This document shows, one piece after another, positions 1 to 10,800 of a stretch of 64,000 bases of DNA. The stretch is from Bathymodiolus brooksi (taxonomy: Eukaryota; Mollusca; Bivalvia; Mytilida; Modiolidae). The notes under the pieces are model-generated. The model saw only the letters and a list, made by a program, of their open reading frames with translations. It was not told the DNA's origin and searched no databases. Within the stretch, counting starts at the first letter, position 1; every line of letters starts with the position of its first letter. The position numbers and the translations under genes are program-made. Location of the stretch: contig OY804588.1 in assembly GCA_963680875.1 (NCBI GenBank), positions 62,816,397-62,880,396 of the forward strand, read 5' to 3'.

Positions 1-1790
1 GCAATAGCTTCAGAGAAGAATATATTTCTGTATTTTCCCCATATGGTTCTGTGTTAATACTATGACCTGTGGTGGCAGCCATCTTGGATTTCCGATCGGC
101 ATAAAAAACACACACCTTGTAGAGGACCTTCCAATGATCATTCCTGGGCAGTTTGGTTTCAACTGTCCAAGTGGTTTCAGAGAAGAAGCATTTTGAAACA
201 TTTTTCCCATAGGGTCCAATGTTAAACTAAGTCCTGCCGTAGCCGCCATTTTGAATTTCATATCAGAATAAAAAACGTATATTTTGTAGAGGACCATTCA
301 ATGAACATTCATGCACAGTTTGGCTTTAATTATATTTGTAGTTTCTGAGAAGAAGGCATTTGAACATTTTCCCATAGGGTCCAATGTTAATCTATGTCCT
401 GCGGTGGTGGCCATCTTGGATTTCCGATCGGCATAAAAAACACACACCTTGTAGAGGACCTTCCAATGATCATTCCTGGGCAGTTTGGTTTCAATTATCC
501 AAGTGGTTTCAGAGAAGAAGCGTTTTGAAACATTTTTCCCATAGGGTCCAATGTTAAACTAAGTCCTGCCGTAGACGCCATTTTGAATTTCATATCGGAA
601 CAAAAAACGTAAAGTTTGTAGAGGACCATCCAATGTACACACATATGGACAGTTTGGCTTTAATCATATTTGTAGTTTCTGAGAAGAAGGCATTTGAACA
701 TTTTCCCATAGGGTCCAATGTTAATCTATGTCCTGCGGTGGTGGCCATCTTGGATTTCCGACCGGCATAAAAAACAGAAAATTTGTAGAGGACCTTCCAA
801 TGATCATTCCTGGGCAGTTTGGTTTCAACTGTCCAAGTGGTTTCAGAGAAGAAGCATTTTGAAACATTTTTCCCATAGGGTCCAATGTTAAACTAAGTCC
901 TGCCGTAGCCGCCATTTTGAATTTCATATCGGAACAAAAACGTAAAGTTTGTAGAGGACCATCCAATGAACATTCTTGTACAGTTTGGCTTTAATCATAT
1001 TTGTAGTTTCTGAGAAGAAGGCATTTGAACATTTTCCCATAGGGTCCAATGTTAATCTATGTCCTGCGGTGGTGGCCATCTTGGATTTCCGATCGGCATA
1101 AAAAACACACACCTTGTAGAGGACCTTCCAATGATCATTCCTGGGCAGTTTGGTTTCAATTATCCAAGTGGTTTCAGAGAAGAAGCGTTTTGAAACATTT
1201 TTCCAATAGGGTCCAATGTTAAACTAAGTCCTGCCGTAGCCGCCATTTTGAATTTCATATCGGAACAAAAAACCTTAAGATTGTAGAGGACCATCCAATG
1301 AACATTCATGTACAGTTTGGCTTTAATAATATTTGTAGTTTCTGAGAAGAAGGCATTTGAACATTTTCCCATAGGGTCCAATGTTAATCTATGTCCTGCG
1401 GTGGTGGCCATCTTGGATTTCTGACCGGCTTAAAAAACAGAAAATTTGTAGAGGACCTTCCAATGATCATTCCTGGGCAGTTTGGTTTCAACTGTCCAAG
1501 TGGTTTCAGAGAAGAAGCATTTTGAAACATTTTTCCCATAGGGTCCAATGTTAAACTAAGTCCTGCCGTAGCCGCCATTTTGAATTTCATATCGGAACAA
1601 AAAACCTTAAGATTGTAGAGGACCATCCAATGAACATTCATGTACAGTTTGGCTTTAATCATATTTGTAGTTTCTGAGAAGAAGGCATTTGAACATTTTC
1701 CCATAGGGTCCAATGTTAATCTATGTCCTGCGATGGCGGCCATCTTGGATTTCCGATCGGCATAAAAAACAGTAACTTGGTAAAGGACAT
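1..1790 (-). repeat. Dimeric tandem satellite, period about 332 bp
   Basis: Two related half-units of about 166 bp alternate. Landmark CCAATGTTAATCTATGTCCT recurs at 381, 715, 1046, 1379 and 1710, giving spacings of 331-334 bp; the partner half-unit carries CCAATGTTAAACTAAGTCCT. About five and a half dimers are present, and the array runs off the left edge of the window. Short open frames on the minus strand only repeat the unit, so I read them as non-coding. The array is the body of the element ending at 2105 and is related to the array at 31960-33110. Confidence 0.9.
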
Positions 1791-2105
1791 TCCAATGATC
1801 ATTCCTTTACAGTTTGGGTTCAGTCAGTTCATTAGTTTCGGAGAAGAAGATCTTTGAAATTTCAGCCAATCAGAGCATATTATTGGCCCTGGCAGCCATA
1901 TTGAATATTCGACTGGAACGAAAAACAGTAACTTTGTAGAGGACCATCCAAGGAACATTCCTGCTAAGTTCGGTTCCAATCGGCCAAGTGGTTTCGGAGA
2001 AGAAGCTTGAAATGTGAAAAGTTTACAGACGACAGACGACAGACGACAGACGACGGACGCCAAGTGATGGCAATAGTTCACATGGACCTTTGGTCCAGGT
2101 GAACT
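1..2105 (-). mobile_element. Hairpin-ended satellite element, left part of the window
   Basis: Read on the minus strand, the element starts with a terminal hairpin (2075-2105, arms AGTTCACCTGGACC and GGTCCATGTGAACT around AAA). A short heptamer tract (ACAGACG on the + strand, 2025-2058) follows, then a diverged monomer, then the dimeric satellite. This is the same order as in the element at 31865-33170, where the hairpin arms differ in sequence but keep the layout. No protein is encoded. Its other end lies outside the window. Bivalve pearl-type elements combine satellites and a microsatellite in a similar way, but I cannot assign a class. Confidence 0.7.
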
Positions 2106-2469
2106 AACAAAAAGGACCCAATACAAATAAATTTAAATACAAGACGCCCTTGCAAAAAGGCTGTCTGAGGGGCAATTGGTTATGAAAAAAAAATCAAAAA
2201 GGATTCCAGAAGAGTTTGAAGATACCAAAGGGGTAATCATGATCAGTATCTGTATATCGAAGAAGAACAGACAACACAATGGTCAAAAGAAAAAGTACAA
2301 AAGGGCAAATCCACAAAACAAACATACAGGGTGACCCAAAAAAAACCGAACCCATAAAAATGTTAATTAATCCTACACACAAAATGTAGGTCCATCAAAT
2401 TTCTTCAAATTTGGTAGACTTAAACTTCAGCCTTATGGATGATCTTTCCTCAAAGTTTTAGCCATCTGA

Positions 2470-2720
2470 GTCAGTTTGCATAGAATTTTTATGTTCTTTC
2501 CAAAATGTGCTCCAAATGGCATCCTCAGCGTTGAAGGCACACTTGCATACGTCACGCAAAATTGTCAACGACTCGCACACATTCCTCCTATGGGATTTTC
2601 CTGATATTTGCTGTGATTGCTGCCTTCAGTTCACCAATTGTTTGAGGATTGTTCTCATACACATTATCCTTGAGATATCCCCACAGATAAAAATATAGGG
2701 GGTTCAAGTCTGGTGAATGC
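2470..2720 (-). pseudogene. Mariner-type transposase, C-terminal fragment
   Basis: Read leftwards from 2719 the frame begins HSPDLNPLYFYLWGYLKD and continues NVYENNPQTIGELKAAI, the block after the second catalytic aspartate of Tc1/mariner-type transposases. At least three in-frame stops follow (one TAG, two TGA, the latter likely former CGA codons) before the left inverted repeat. It is a relic. The HSPD codons occur again at 2905-2915 on the other strand. Confidence 0.8.
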
Positions 2721-2918
2721 ACTATGTGGCAGTACTGATGAAGTTTTGGGCATCATTGGGACGACGCAGAGGTATAGATCGAGATGAACAGTGGTTCCGG
2801 CAAGATGGGGCCACCCCCCTCACAACAAATGACTCCCTAGCCTGGCTTAGAGAGCTATTTAAAGACAGACTGATCAGCAGGAAGTGTGAAATCGAGTGGG
2901 CAGCGCATTCACCAGACT
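2717..2918 (+). pseudogene. Mariner-type transposase, middle fragment, inverted
   Basis: An open + strand segment reads FWASLGRRRGIDRDEQWFRQ, then DGATPLTTNDSLAWLREL and WAAHSPD: the central catalytic block of a Tc1/mariner transposase. It stops at HSPD and runs straight into the right inverted repeat. The next residues of the protein are coded at 2470-2720 on the minus strand. The two pieces are therefore in inverted order, joined at a 14-nt inverted match (2707-2720 with 2905-2918). Confidence 0.8.
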
Positions 2919-3129
2919 TTGTAGGATTAATTAACATTTTTAGAGGTGCGGTTTTTTTTGGGTCACCCTGTATAAAACTAAAGATCGAGTAACACGAACC
3001 CCACTAAAAACTGTGGGGTGAACTCAGGTGCTCTGGAAGGGTAAGCAGCTCCTGCTCCACTAGTGACACCCGTCATGTTAATCTAGTAACAAACCTGGTG
3101 ATAAGTAATGAATGAGGAAAGGACCGGGA

Positions 3130-3690
3130 AGTGTTTACGACAAGTGGAGCATATCCGTGGTCATTTGTGACACAGATATTCCATAACGGTCAACCAAGAC
3201 ACGGTGGCGACAATAAAACTTTCGAAGTGATGACTTCAACTTAACTAAGAGGAACCCTTGGTTTAGTAGCTTCCTTGTTAGCAGCAACCCTCTATCAAGG
3301 AAATCCTGATAGGAACCACAAGCTCTGGTATATCGTATCAACTGAGAGATATATACTCCATATGCAGGTGCTGCTGGAATGTTGCTACATGTACATTGTA
3401 CATACATGTACTGTATGAATGGAAAGTTCACAATGGAAAAATTGAAATCATCTCTTTTGTCGTAAAGTTTCGTTCTTAATCGCCCCTCACTGTCAATTTC
3501 GAGGTGTAGGTCAAGGTATGAAGCAGATCTATCTGTATCTGTGGTATCCTTTATTTCAAGTTCAATGGGATAGATGCGATCAACGAAATCACCAAACCTA
3601 GAATTATTTAGTGACAGGACATCATCTATTATCTATATAGCGGAACATGAAATTAAAGGATCGGGCTAGCTTCTTTTCGTTTTTCTTAAA
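3130..3690 (-). pseudogene. Retroelement reverse transcriptase, C-terminal part
   Basis: The minus strand from about 3690 reads KKNEKKLARSFNFMFRYID, then, after a frame break, DDVLSLNNSRFGDFVDRIYP, later SYLDLHLEID and NIPAAPAYGVYISQLIRY. The YIDD box is the catalytic motif of reverse transcriptases and is broken by a 7-nt direct duplication. A short palindromic insert (around 3391-3417, rich in TACATGTA) adds about eight codons without shifting frame. I recognise the C-terminal region as common in invertebrate retroelements, possibly Penelope-like, but cannot place the clade. Confidence 0.75.
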
Positions 3691-3867
3691 AGGCTTATAA
3701 ACTTTATAATTAAGACAAGAGTTTTTTAATATCATAATTAAAATTTTATACTTTTATGTTGAGTAAAAATAAACTAAACAACATATAAATATATTTGCAA
3801 TAACTTTTTTTATTTACTGTTATTTGAATTTTGTATATAAATAAAAAAAAATTATATTTAGTGTTGT

Positions 3868-3920
3868 CAGAAGAGTTTGAAGATACCAAAGGGGCAATCA
3901 GAATCTGTATATCGAACGAT
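3868..3920 (-). repeat. Short copy of the retroelement tail
   Basis: The + strand cagaagagtttgaagatacc, then ggggcaatcagaatctgtat and atcgaa, repeats the tail seen at 2205-2270. The open frame running on to 4052 has no recognisable domain, and I do not call it a gene. Confidence 0.55.
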
Positions 3921-4684
3921 CATGGCCGATTCATGATGGAGCTGCCAGATCATCAGCTGCATGACAAAAGTGTCTGCAATCCAATATATCATGTGGTTGA
4001 GATAGTCCTACGTCCAAAAATAATGCAGTTCAAAAGTGAAAACTGTTCATGAAAAAATAAAAATAAATTTGTTTACATTTTTGCTGGATTTGCATTGAAA
4101 GCTTTCTCTTTCTATATCACACCTACATGTACATTAACAATTTTTTTACCAATGACTATGGAATTTTTATTTTTTATTGATATATACAGTCAATACAGGT
4201 AATTCTGTGCTGAAGTGACTTTAATTCTACATCAAATAACATAGATATGCACCAAGCTGGACGGTGCATAAAATTACTCTCCAGCATTGTATAGTGTTTA
4301 GTGCCTGTACATGTCATGTGTACATGTACAGGTACAAATGTATGTGCAATGCATGAACTTCAAAATTGAAAATAGGAAAAAATCATATAAATGATATATT
4401 TTCCTGGTTAAAGTACTGCAAGAGTCAGAGCTCCAGATAATTTTCAAGTCCAAAGGGTAATTACCCCTTACTTTTGAAAATGATTGCTTACATGTACACT
4501 TTTAAAATTATGTTTGACACAAGTGTTATTTAATAAGCACAGGGAAGAGGAAGTGAAATGTACCGGGTATATCTCTGTTTAATTTGACACGATTGTGTCA
4601 TGTTTATTATATTAATAAAATGTTGTAAATATTTTGTTCTGTGTTTACTTTATATAAAATAAGGGTAATAACAAAATTACCGAA

Positions 4685-4985
4685 CTCCGAACAATCTTAC
4701 AAAGGGAAAGTCAAAACTCATAATTATATAAACAGACAAAATCAGTCAACAACCGGAAAACTGTGAAAACCGTAATGACCCTGACTTGGTACAGGCATTT
4801 CTAAAGAAATGGTGGGTTGAATCAGATTTTAAAGCGCCAAACCTCCCGCTCTCATTACGGTTCAAAGGTTCCGGCTGTCACTATAACAGTATTTAAATAC
4901 AGGAACAAAATAGGTAAAATAGTTGTCAAAGCAGTACCATAACTGACACCAGACCCTGACAAGCTATTTGCATAAGAACTACATT
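4685..4985. repeat. Dispersed repeat of the 'tggtacaggca' type
   Basis: The stretch contains ttggtacaggcatttctaaa and aaatggtgggttgaatcaga followed by a conserved-looking non-coding tail. The block ggtacaggca-tt/ct-c-aa-aa-gtggcg is echoed in the repeats at 15841-16050 and 49796-49990, so the three probably share an ancestor. I know this type as frequent in mussel genomes. No coding frame is visible. Confidence 0.5.
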
Positions 4986-5589
4986 AAAATACAATAGAAG
5001 TTTAGAAAAACATGTTCTTGCTCATTTTCAACAAACGTGTTTCCAAATTTACTTTTGTTTTAGTTCTTACTTATTACGTAAACCACTCCTTAATAGGAGC
5101 AACCGCATTTATTTGTAATATTGACCGCGATTGGATGATTTATTGTTCCAATCAGATCTCTTTTGACATCGATGCTTAGAAAGGCAAACATTCGGTACCC
5201 CTCGGATGTATACGCTTTCTCCTTCGAAAATTATAAAGGAAAGTAATTATGGGGAATTTCTCAAAGACAAAAATGCATTGTTAATGTACACGACTGTATT
5301 ATCGTTAACAAGTATGCTCCGAATTTGGAAAGTTTGCTTACACAGCAATATGTACATGTATGCGTAATGCGTAATGTGTACACTCTGATCTGATAATACA
5401 TGCGTTTTTACTCGTTTTTATAGCGTAAAAAACGCAAATACGCAGCTTATCTGGAGCTCTGAAGAGTATTTAATATCCACTTCAATTAGATACAATGTCA
5501 ATGTACAAATTACAATGTCATGTGATGTATATTTTCATTTACTAATTTGTAGAGTAATCTAGTACCAGTCAATAGTCAGAAAGAAAATA

Positions 5590-5645
5590 CTAATCTCGTT
5601 GAGATTAGTCTTCCGAAGAAATGTTCTGCTCTGTATCTCCAGCCA
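5590..5645. repeat. Dispersed repeat fragment
   Basis: The stretch attagtcttccgaagaaatg with ctctgtatctccag matches the fold-back repeat at 14223-14340. Between 4990 and 5590 I see no gene. Confidence 0.4.
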
Positions 5646-5750
5646 GCTGATATTATATTTATTGATTTAATTGCATTTTACACCCATAACGGTCAAGCAA
5701 TACAGTAATACAAACAATAACTAGGAAGAACTGTTTTAGATACCTAAAAC

Positions 5751-6194
5751 TTATGTCTCCCCTTAATGCGGCAATCTGTACAACAATAAGCTACACATTA
5801 TCATGATTATAAGTTGAATGATACTATATAAAAAACAATTATTTGACCTTGAGGTCAAAGGTCATTATGGTACGAGACACACCACCTTATGGTCATGCAC
5901 CCACATACCAAATATCATTGACCTATCTCTAAAGACAAAAATGTTATGGCCCGGACAAGAAAATATTATTTAAAAAAAAAAAATGATTATTTGACCTTGA
6001 GGTCAAAGTCCCACGAAGGTCATTAAAGTACGCGACACATCGCCTTATGGTCATGCACCCACATACCAAATATAATTGACCTATCTTAGGAAAGACAAAA
6101 AAGTTATGGTCCGGACAAGCTTCGCTGGGAAGAAGCAGAAGAAGAAAAAATCAGACTAAAACAATGTCTCCCTTCGTTCGAAGGGGAGACATAA
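5751..6194. mobile_element. 444-bp element with perfect 14-nt inverted repeats and two satellite units
   Basis: TTATGTCTCCCCTT (5751-5764) and AAGGGGAGACATAA (6181-6194) are perfect inverted repeats. The right end also folds on itself (6164-6192, atgtctcccttcg / cgaaggggagacat). Inside are two tandem units of about 150 bp (roughly 5837-5985 and 5984-6120) that share ttgaccttgaggtcaaag and cttatggtcatgcacccaca. No protein is coded. The layout (short inverted end, satellite body, terminal hairpin) recalls the elements at 1-2105, 31865-33170 and 45347-46369. Confidence 0.8.
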
Positions 6195-6600
6195 TAACAC
6201 AATACAACATTTTTTACAAAAGAAATAGTCTTTGACCGACATGGACCCTTTACCTTAATTCTAATGATTGTTTAATAAAGGTACAAATATCAGATGATCT
6301 GGATTTGGATTAAGAATATATTTCAATTTGTTTAAATCAGACATATTAACAAAGTTAGAGCAGTAATTTCCAATAATATTAAATAATAAATTTCTATATT
6401 GATTATTTATATGACAATGTAAAAAGAAGTGATCATCATCTTCAATGTTATTGCAAGTATTGCACAGTCTTTATTGACGGGTATATTTTTGAAACGATCT
6501 TTTTCAATTTCTAAATTATGATCACTTGACCGAAATTTTGTTACGAGTTGTCTATTTTTAAAATTGCTTAGCTGTAATAATTAGGGTTCCAATATAATAT
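6195..6600 (-). pseudogene. LINE C-terminal relic with Cys/His finger
   Basis: The minus strand reads RQLVTKFRSSDHNLEIEKDR and FKNIPVNKD; then, one frame away, CNTCNNIEDDDHFFLHCH and YILNPNPDHLIFVPLLNNH with a TAG at 6261-6263. The C-x2-C...H...C pattern close to the C-terminus is typical of the end of non-LTR retrotransposon ORF2. One frameshift lies just before the finger. The tail beyond the stop (ATGTCGGTCAAA on the minus strand) recurs at 16556-16650. Only about 100 codons remain. Confidence 0.7.
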
Positions 6601-6693
6601 CGTTCTTTAGTTTACTATATAAGAATAATTTTGAACTTTCGGTTAGTTTTGAAAGTTTATCTTTAGTCTTTAAAGTATAATTATTAAGAGCTA

Positions 6694-7168
6694 CAGAGAC
6701 GTGCAAAAAGTATTCGGTCACTGTAATTTTTTACTGTATATTTCATATAAAACCACAATTTTTCAAACCATTATTCCAAAGTCAATTCCTGTTCAATTTT
6801 GATAATATATTTACCAACAGAAGCGAGAATGCATCTAGTTTTCTGTGATTTTTTTGAAGCACAGATTTTAAATATTCATGATTTAAACACAAAATTAAAT
6901 TATTTGTCTCCAAATGTAATATCATTGTATTGTATTTTTTGACATTCAAAATTTAGCTGTGTTTAACCCGTGAACTCATAAAATTTATTGATTATAAAAT
7001 TATGCTAAAATTACAGTGTAAAACTACATTTAATTCTGCCTTTGTTGGTACAAAAATCATCAAAATCGAACAAGAGTCGACTTTGGAATAATGTTTTTAA
7101 AAAATGTGGTTTTATATGAAATGTATAGTAAAAAATTACAGTGACCGAATACTTTTTGCACATCTCTG
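6694..7168. mobile_element. Tc1-type MITE with about 92-nt inverted repeats
   Basis: The left end CAGAGACGTGCAAAAAGTAT and the inverted right end CAGAGATGTGCAAAAAGTAT continue as near-matching arms for about 92 nt, to gactttggaataat on the right. TA flanks both ends (6692-6693, 7169-7170). The 475-bp body has no transposase, so it would depend on a Tc1-like enzyme in trans. Confidence 0.88.
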
Positions 7169-7865
7169 TATCTTAGTCTTCAATATCTAAATCAAATTCT
7201 TTGAAATTATTATTTACACAAGACACAAGTATACCATGAGTATTTGCCTTCATCGTGCATTTTTTTTTATTAGAGATTAAGAAAATACCAATTGCAGTGT
7301 AAAATTTTGCTTTTGACCTTTCATTTAAATTATAGTGTCAAGGTTTTGAATTAAAACTTTTAAACTTTACAAAGACTAATTCATTTTCATGCATATTACA
7401 GCTATATACATTTATATAAAAGAAACTATGCAGACTGCACAGCACACTCACAGTGCAGGGAAAAAAAACAAGTGTCTTGTAACATTCCAACATGCATTTT
7501 TTCTTTACCTGCTTTATCCATTTTAGACATCAATTGCAAACTGAATATTTGTATTCTCTTTCATCAAGTCATAATCAATTTTAAATAGGACATATTCCTT
7601 TAAATACTTATTTTTGAAATATCAATGTAATAGTACACTTCCTTTGGTATCATTTATCACTTCCCGTTCTTTTCAATATCATCAAAACGAGGCTTCAAAA
7701 CAGAGCCGAGTTTTAAGCACGTAGCACCCTTTTTGCGTTACTCTGCAGTAATATACTTACGGACTGTACTTGAGTACCAAATTTAATAGCATAAAATCGT
7801 TCTAATTTAATAAAGGTGTTAATTGCTTGAGTTAATTATTTAGTGCGGGACATTACAAATTCAAG
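7169..7865. other. Upstream flank of the Munc18 gene, no clear promoter element
   Basis: AT-rich DNA precedes the first coding exon. I see no convincing TATA box at a suitable distance and no CpG island. The 5' UTR and promoter may lie here or behind a further non-coding exon; sequence alone does not decide. Confidence 0.3.
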
Positions 7866-7893
7866 ATGGCGCTGAAACTTGCAGTGCACGAAA
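7866..7893 (+). CDS. STXBP1: Munc18 exon 1 (start codon)
   Basis: ATG in gacATTacaaattcaagATGgcg opens MALKLAVHE plus one base of the next codon, then the donor GTAAAC. Joined to exon 2 it reads [16 protein letters not shown], closely like insect MALKALVNQK and human GLKAVVGEKIMHDVI. The exon is only 28 nt and is followed by 7.7 kb of intron; the phase match and family alignment are what identify it. Confidence 0.85.
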
Positions 7894-10800
7894 GTAAACA
7901 CAGTTGTTAAACCTTTATTAAGTCCCTTATGTTGAATATCTCTTGATGATCTAACTGTTTTCCTGATCAAACACTATGCATGATTTTTTCAAAACACAAT
8001 TTTTTTTAAAGTGAAATGGCTTTTATTAATATTATGCTAGCACTTCATGACTTGTGTCCGGATCGATTTTCTGGTCGTCGGCCTCCCATTTTGGAAAATA
8101 CTATTAATTCTTCCTTTTTATGGAAAGAAAGTCCAAATAATGTTTATTAACAATTCCACCAATATCAACAAAGCGAACATTCACATCTCATCTTGGCTCG
8201 TTGAAAAAAAAAAAAGACAACAGTGATGGGGAAAGATTTTTACTAAAAAAATGGGCCCATGGCCCCTTCCTCAAAATTTCAATGGGCCATTCAGAAAATT
8301 AATGGGCCATATCATAAACCCAATGAGCCATTCTTTACATGCATTTTTCGGTTTTAGTTGTGCAACCGATTTTCATTGTATTTTTCTTGCCAGCTTTCAT
8401 ACACACTTTACAAAACATTTTATTTTCATTTAAGTAAAGCCAGGGCCAAAGTTTTTCCGAAACCTGTCTATATTTATGGTGTTCGGACCTTTCACTTTCG
8501 GTTTCAGTAGTTTTATTGTTCGATTCTGACATTTGACTTTCATTTTGAGTTTCACTTTCAGGGTCAATGCCCGGGTTAATGTCATCGCCATGATCGGTAT
8601 TTTTGTCAATGGCAGTATTTGTATTTGTATCAACTGGATTGTTATTATCATCTTTACTATTTCTAAGCGAAAAGTTAAATAATGTCTTTTGTCCTGGCAA
8701 ATTTCGTAATCTTTGCTTCTTCGGTGGCAAATGTCTGTCAAATAAATGTTACACCATTTTAAAGCTTATATCTCAAGGATTAATAATATGCATAGTTTAT
8801 TATTTTTGGATAAATACTTTTTGAGAAACCCTAAATTAATAAACTAAATATATTTATAATCTTTATGATACCAGCTTTACAAACGTACTGAAAATACCTG
8901 TCCTGATTATAAACTGACCCCGATAATTTAAGTCTAAATACCGTAAAAACACAATAAAATTAAAGGGGAAATAAACGCTACTAAATTCGTTTTTCACGGG
9001 GCAATTACTACAAAAATAATTATCATCTTTATAAATTATAGGATAAAAACTCCTTTCAAATATTTTAACTGTAAAATTAACCCATTTTCAGGAATTTTTA
9101 TATAAACAAAAAATTATGTAATCATGGGATATACGGCAGTTGCGGTTTTTAGGTAATTTAGTCATTCCCGTTAGTGGAAAAGTTCCGAATGAAAAATTTT
9201 CTGTGGTGCTCCATGATTGGAGAAAATATCTGTAGGAATAAGACTACAACTTGCGATAAGAAAACACTTTAACAGTGCGTCCGACGGCGCGTCAGACAGT
9301 CAATTTAATGCGCCATTTCAATTGCAAATGCGCAAATTGCGCATGGCACGTGACTTTCCTGATCACTGGACAATACGTTGGAAATCCAGGTCCTTGTTTG
9401 GGACAGGCACAAAAATGTGGCGGGGATAAACTGGTTAATTGGATCCCAACCCTCCCCTCTTGATAACTTGATCACCATTAGCTATGCATATACAAATGTT
9501 AAAAATCCTGCACAGATTTGCAACCACTCACAGAGACCACATACTAATTACTATCACAAAAATGAACTAGAGAAAGTTGATCTGGTGATACCCCCACATT
9601 CCAAATTTTGAATGAGGCAATGAAAGGAATGAAACATGTTGTGATTAAGAGAAAAAGGGCCATAACTTATGAACGGTAAATGTGAAATACACCATAATCA
9701 AACTTAACCTGTATTTTATGGTATACAGCATTGTGTTAAAGTTTGAAAAGATTTGGTTGAGTGGTACTTTAAATATCATTCGGATACCTAAAATGTCTAT
9801 TTTCTAAGAGAAAAAGGGTCATAACTCAGGAACGATAAATGTGAAATACACCGTAATCGAACTTAACCTGTTTTTAATGGTCCACAGCATTGTGTTAAAA
9901 TTTGAAAAGATTTGGTCAGCATGCCCATTCACATACTGCAGTACGTGTTTCACGTAGAATAAAAAATCATGCACGTATAATTGAAAGAACCATACGTGCA
10001 TGCACGTAAAGAACCCGTTGCGGACACTGTATAATTGTTTATAATTCACTTCAAAGTATGTATAATAGAATTGTTCTGATTAGTTAATTTCGGCAATATT
10101 ATCCAATCAGAGCATTCCTTGCATATTTTAAGTGAGATGATATGATTTATAGATTGCCCAATTCTATTGGCTCCTTATTTTTTAATTGTCCAATCAGAAG
10201 AACTGTTACTGTTAATACCCATAATATTTACAAAAAAACAGCATGGTGCACGATGTTTAAAGTACAGTACACTCAAGGACATATTGTGCTAGATGTCCGA
10301 CATGTCGGATTTAACATGTCAGACAACAGGTCGGATGGAGACAGGTGCAATAAAAAGGGTCATAAAACTAGAGAGTTGAGCCAACAGGTGTAGTTAACAA
10401 GATTAAATGTTTTATTGCCTTTAATTTCTACCTGTGACAGGATATGACTTGATTGTTGACATTTACCTGATTAGGTTAATTTTGAATAAAATATCTTTTT
10501 CATGTAACGTGGTTTGTATAAAATGGGTCATGGGTCATCAATATTTATTAGAATCAAACTGTTGTTGTTTGTGTAAGCATGTAGAAAATAATTTATTTCT
10601 GTCGAATTTTATGAAAATCAGTAGTCCTTCACTAAATATATTTTACAATTTATTCTATTTTCGTGGTTTTTTTCAACTCTAAGCTCATCTCTTGAATATT
10701 CATTTTTACTTGGAATCTATCTATTTTTAGACCTTATTTAGCGGTCTTTTCTCACTGAATCTACAGTACTCCTTTGTGGCAAAATTTGCTGACATTGAGA

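Larger units (their letters stand above)
2327..2970. mobile_element. Tc1/mariner-type deletion derivative with 49-50 nt inverted repeats
   Basis: Both ends begin CAGGGTGACCCAAAAAAA and match inwards for about 50 nt (2327-2375 and 2921-2970), with three substitutions and a one-base difference in the A run. TA flanks each side (2325-2326, 2971-2972), the target duplication of this superfamily. The 644-bp body keeps the C-terminal and middle parts of a transposase in opposite orientations (next two entries) and lacks the N-terminal DNA-binding part, so it is non-autonomous. It sits inside a retroelement tail; the uninterrupted copy at 22993-23195 shows the empty site. Confidence 0.88.
2205..3130 (-). 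repeat. 3' tail of a retroelement, split by a DNA transposon
   Basis: The tail of the reverse transcriptase relic at 3130-3690 continues leftwards through 2971-3130, is interrupted by the element at 2327-2970, and resumes at 2205-2326. Its sequence (agaagagtttgaagatacc, then a stretch with cgaagaagaacagacaacac, then aagatcgagtaacacgaacc and aactcaggtgctctggaag on the + strand) recurs at 22993-23195 without interruption. Shorter copies lie at 3868-3920 and 13432-13540. Confidence 0.75.

Noticed and set aside
1..1743. Series of 60-119 codon open frames on the minus strand
   Set aside because: They repeat the satellite unit, begin and end at the same place in each unit, and have no domain or splice setting.
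3831..4052. 73-codon + strand frame
   Set aside because: The first part is a retroelement tail fragment and the rest has no recognisable features.
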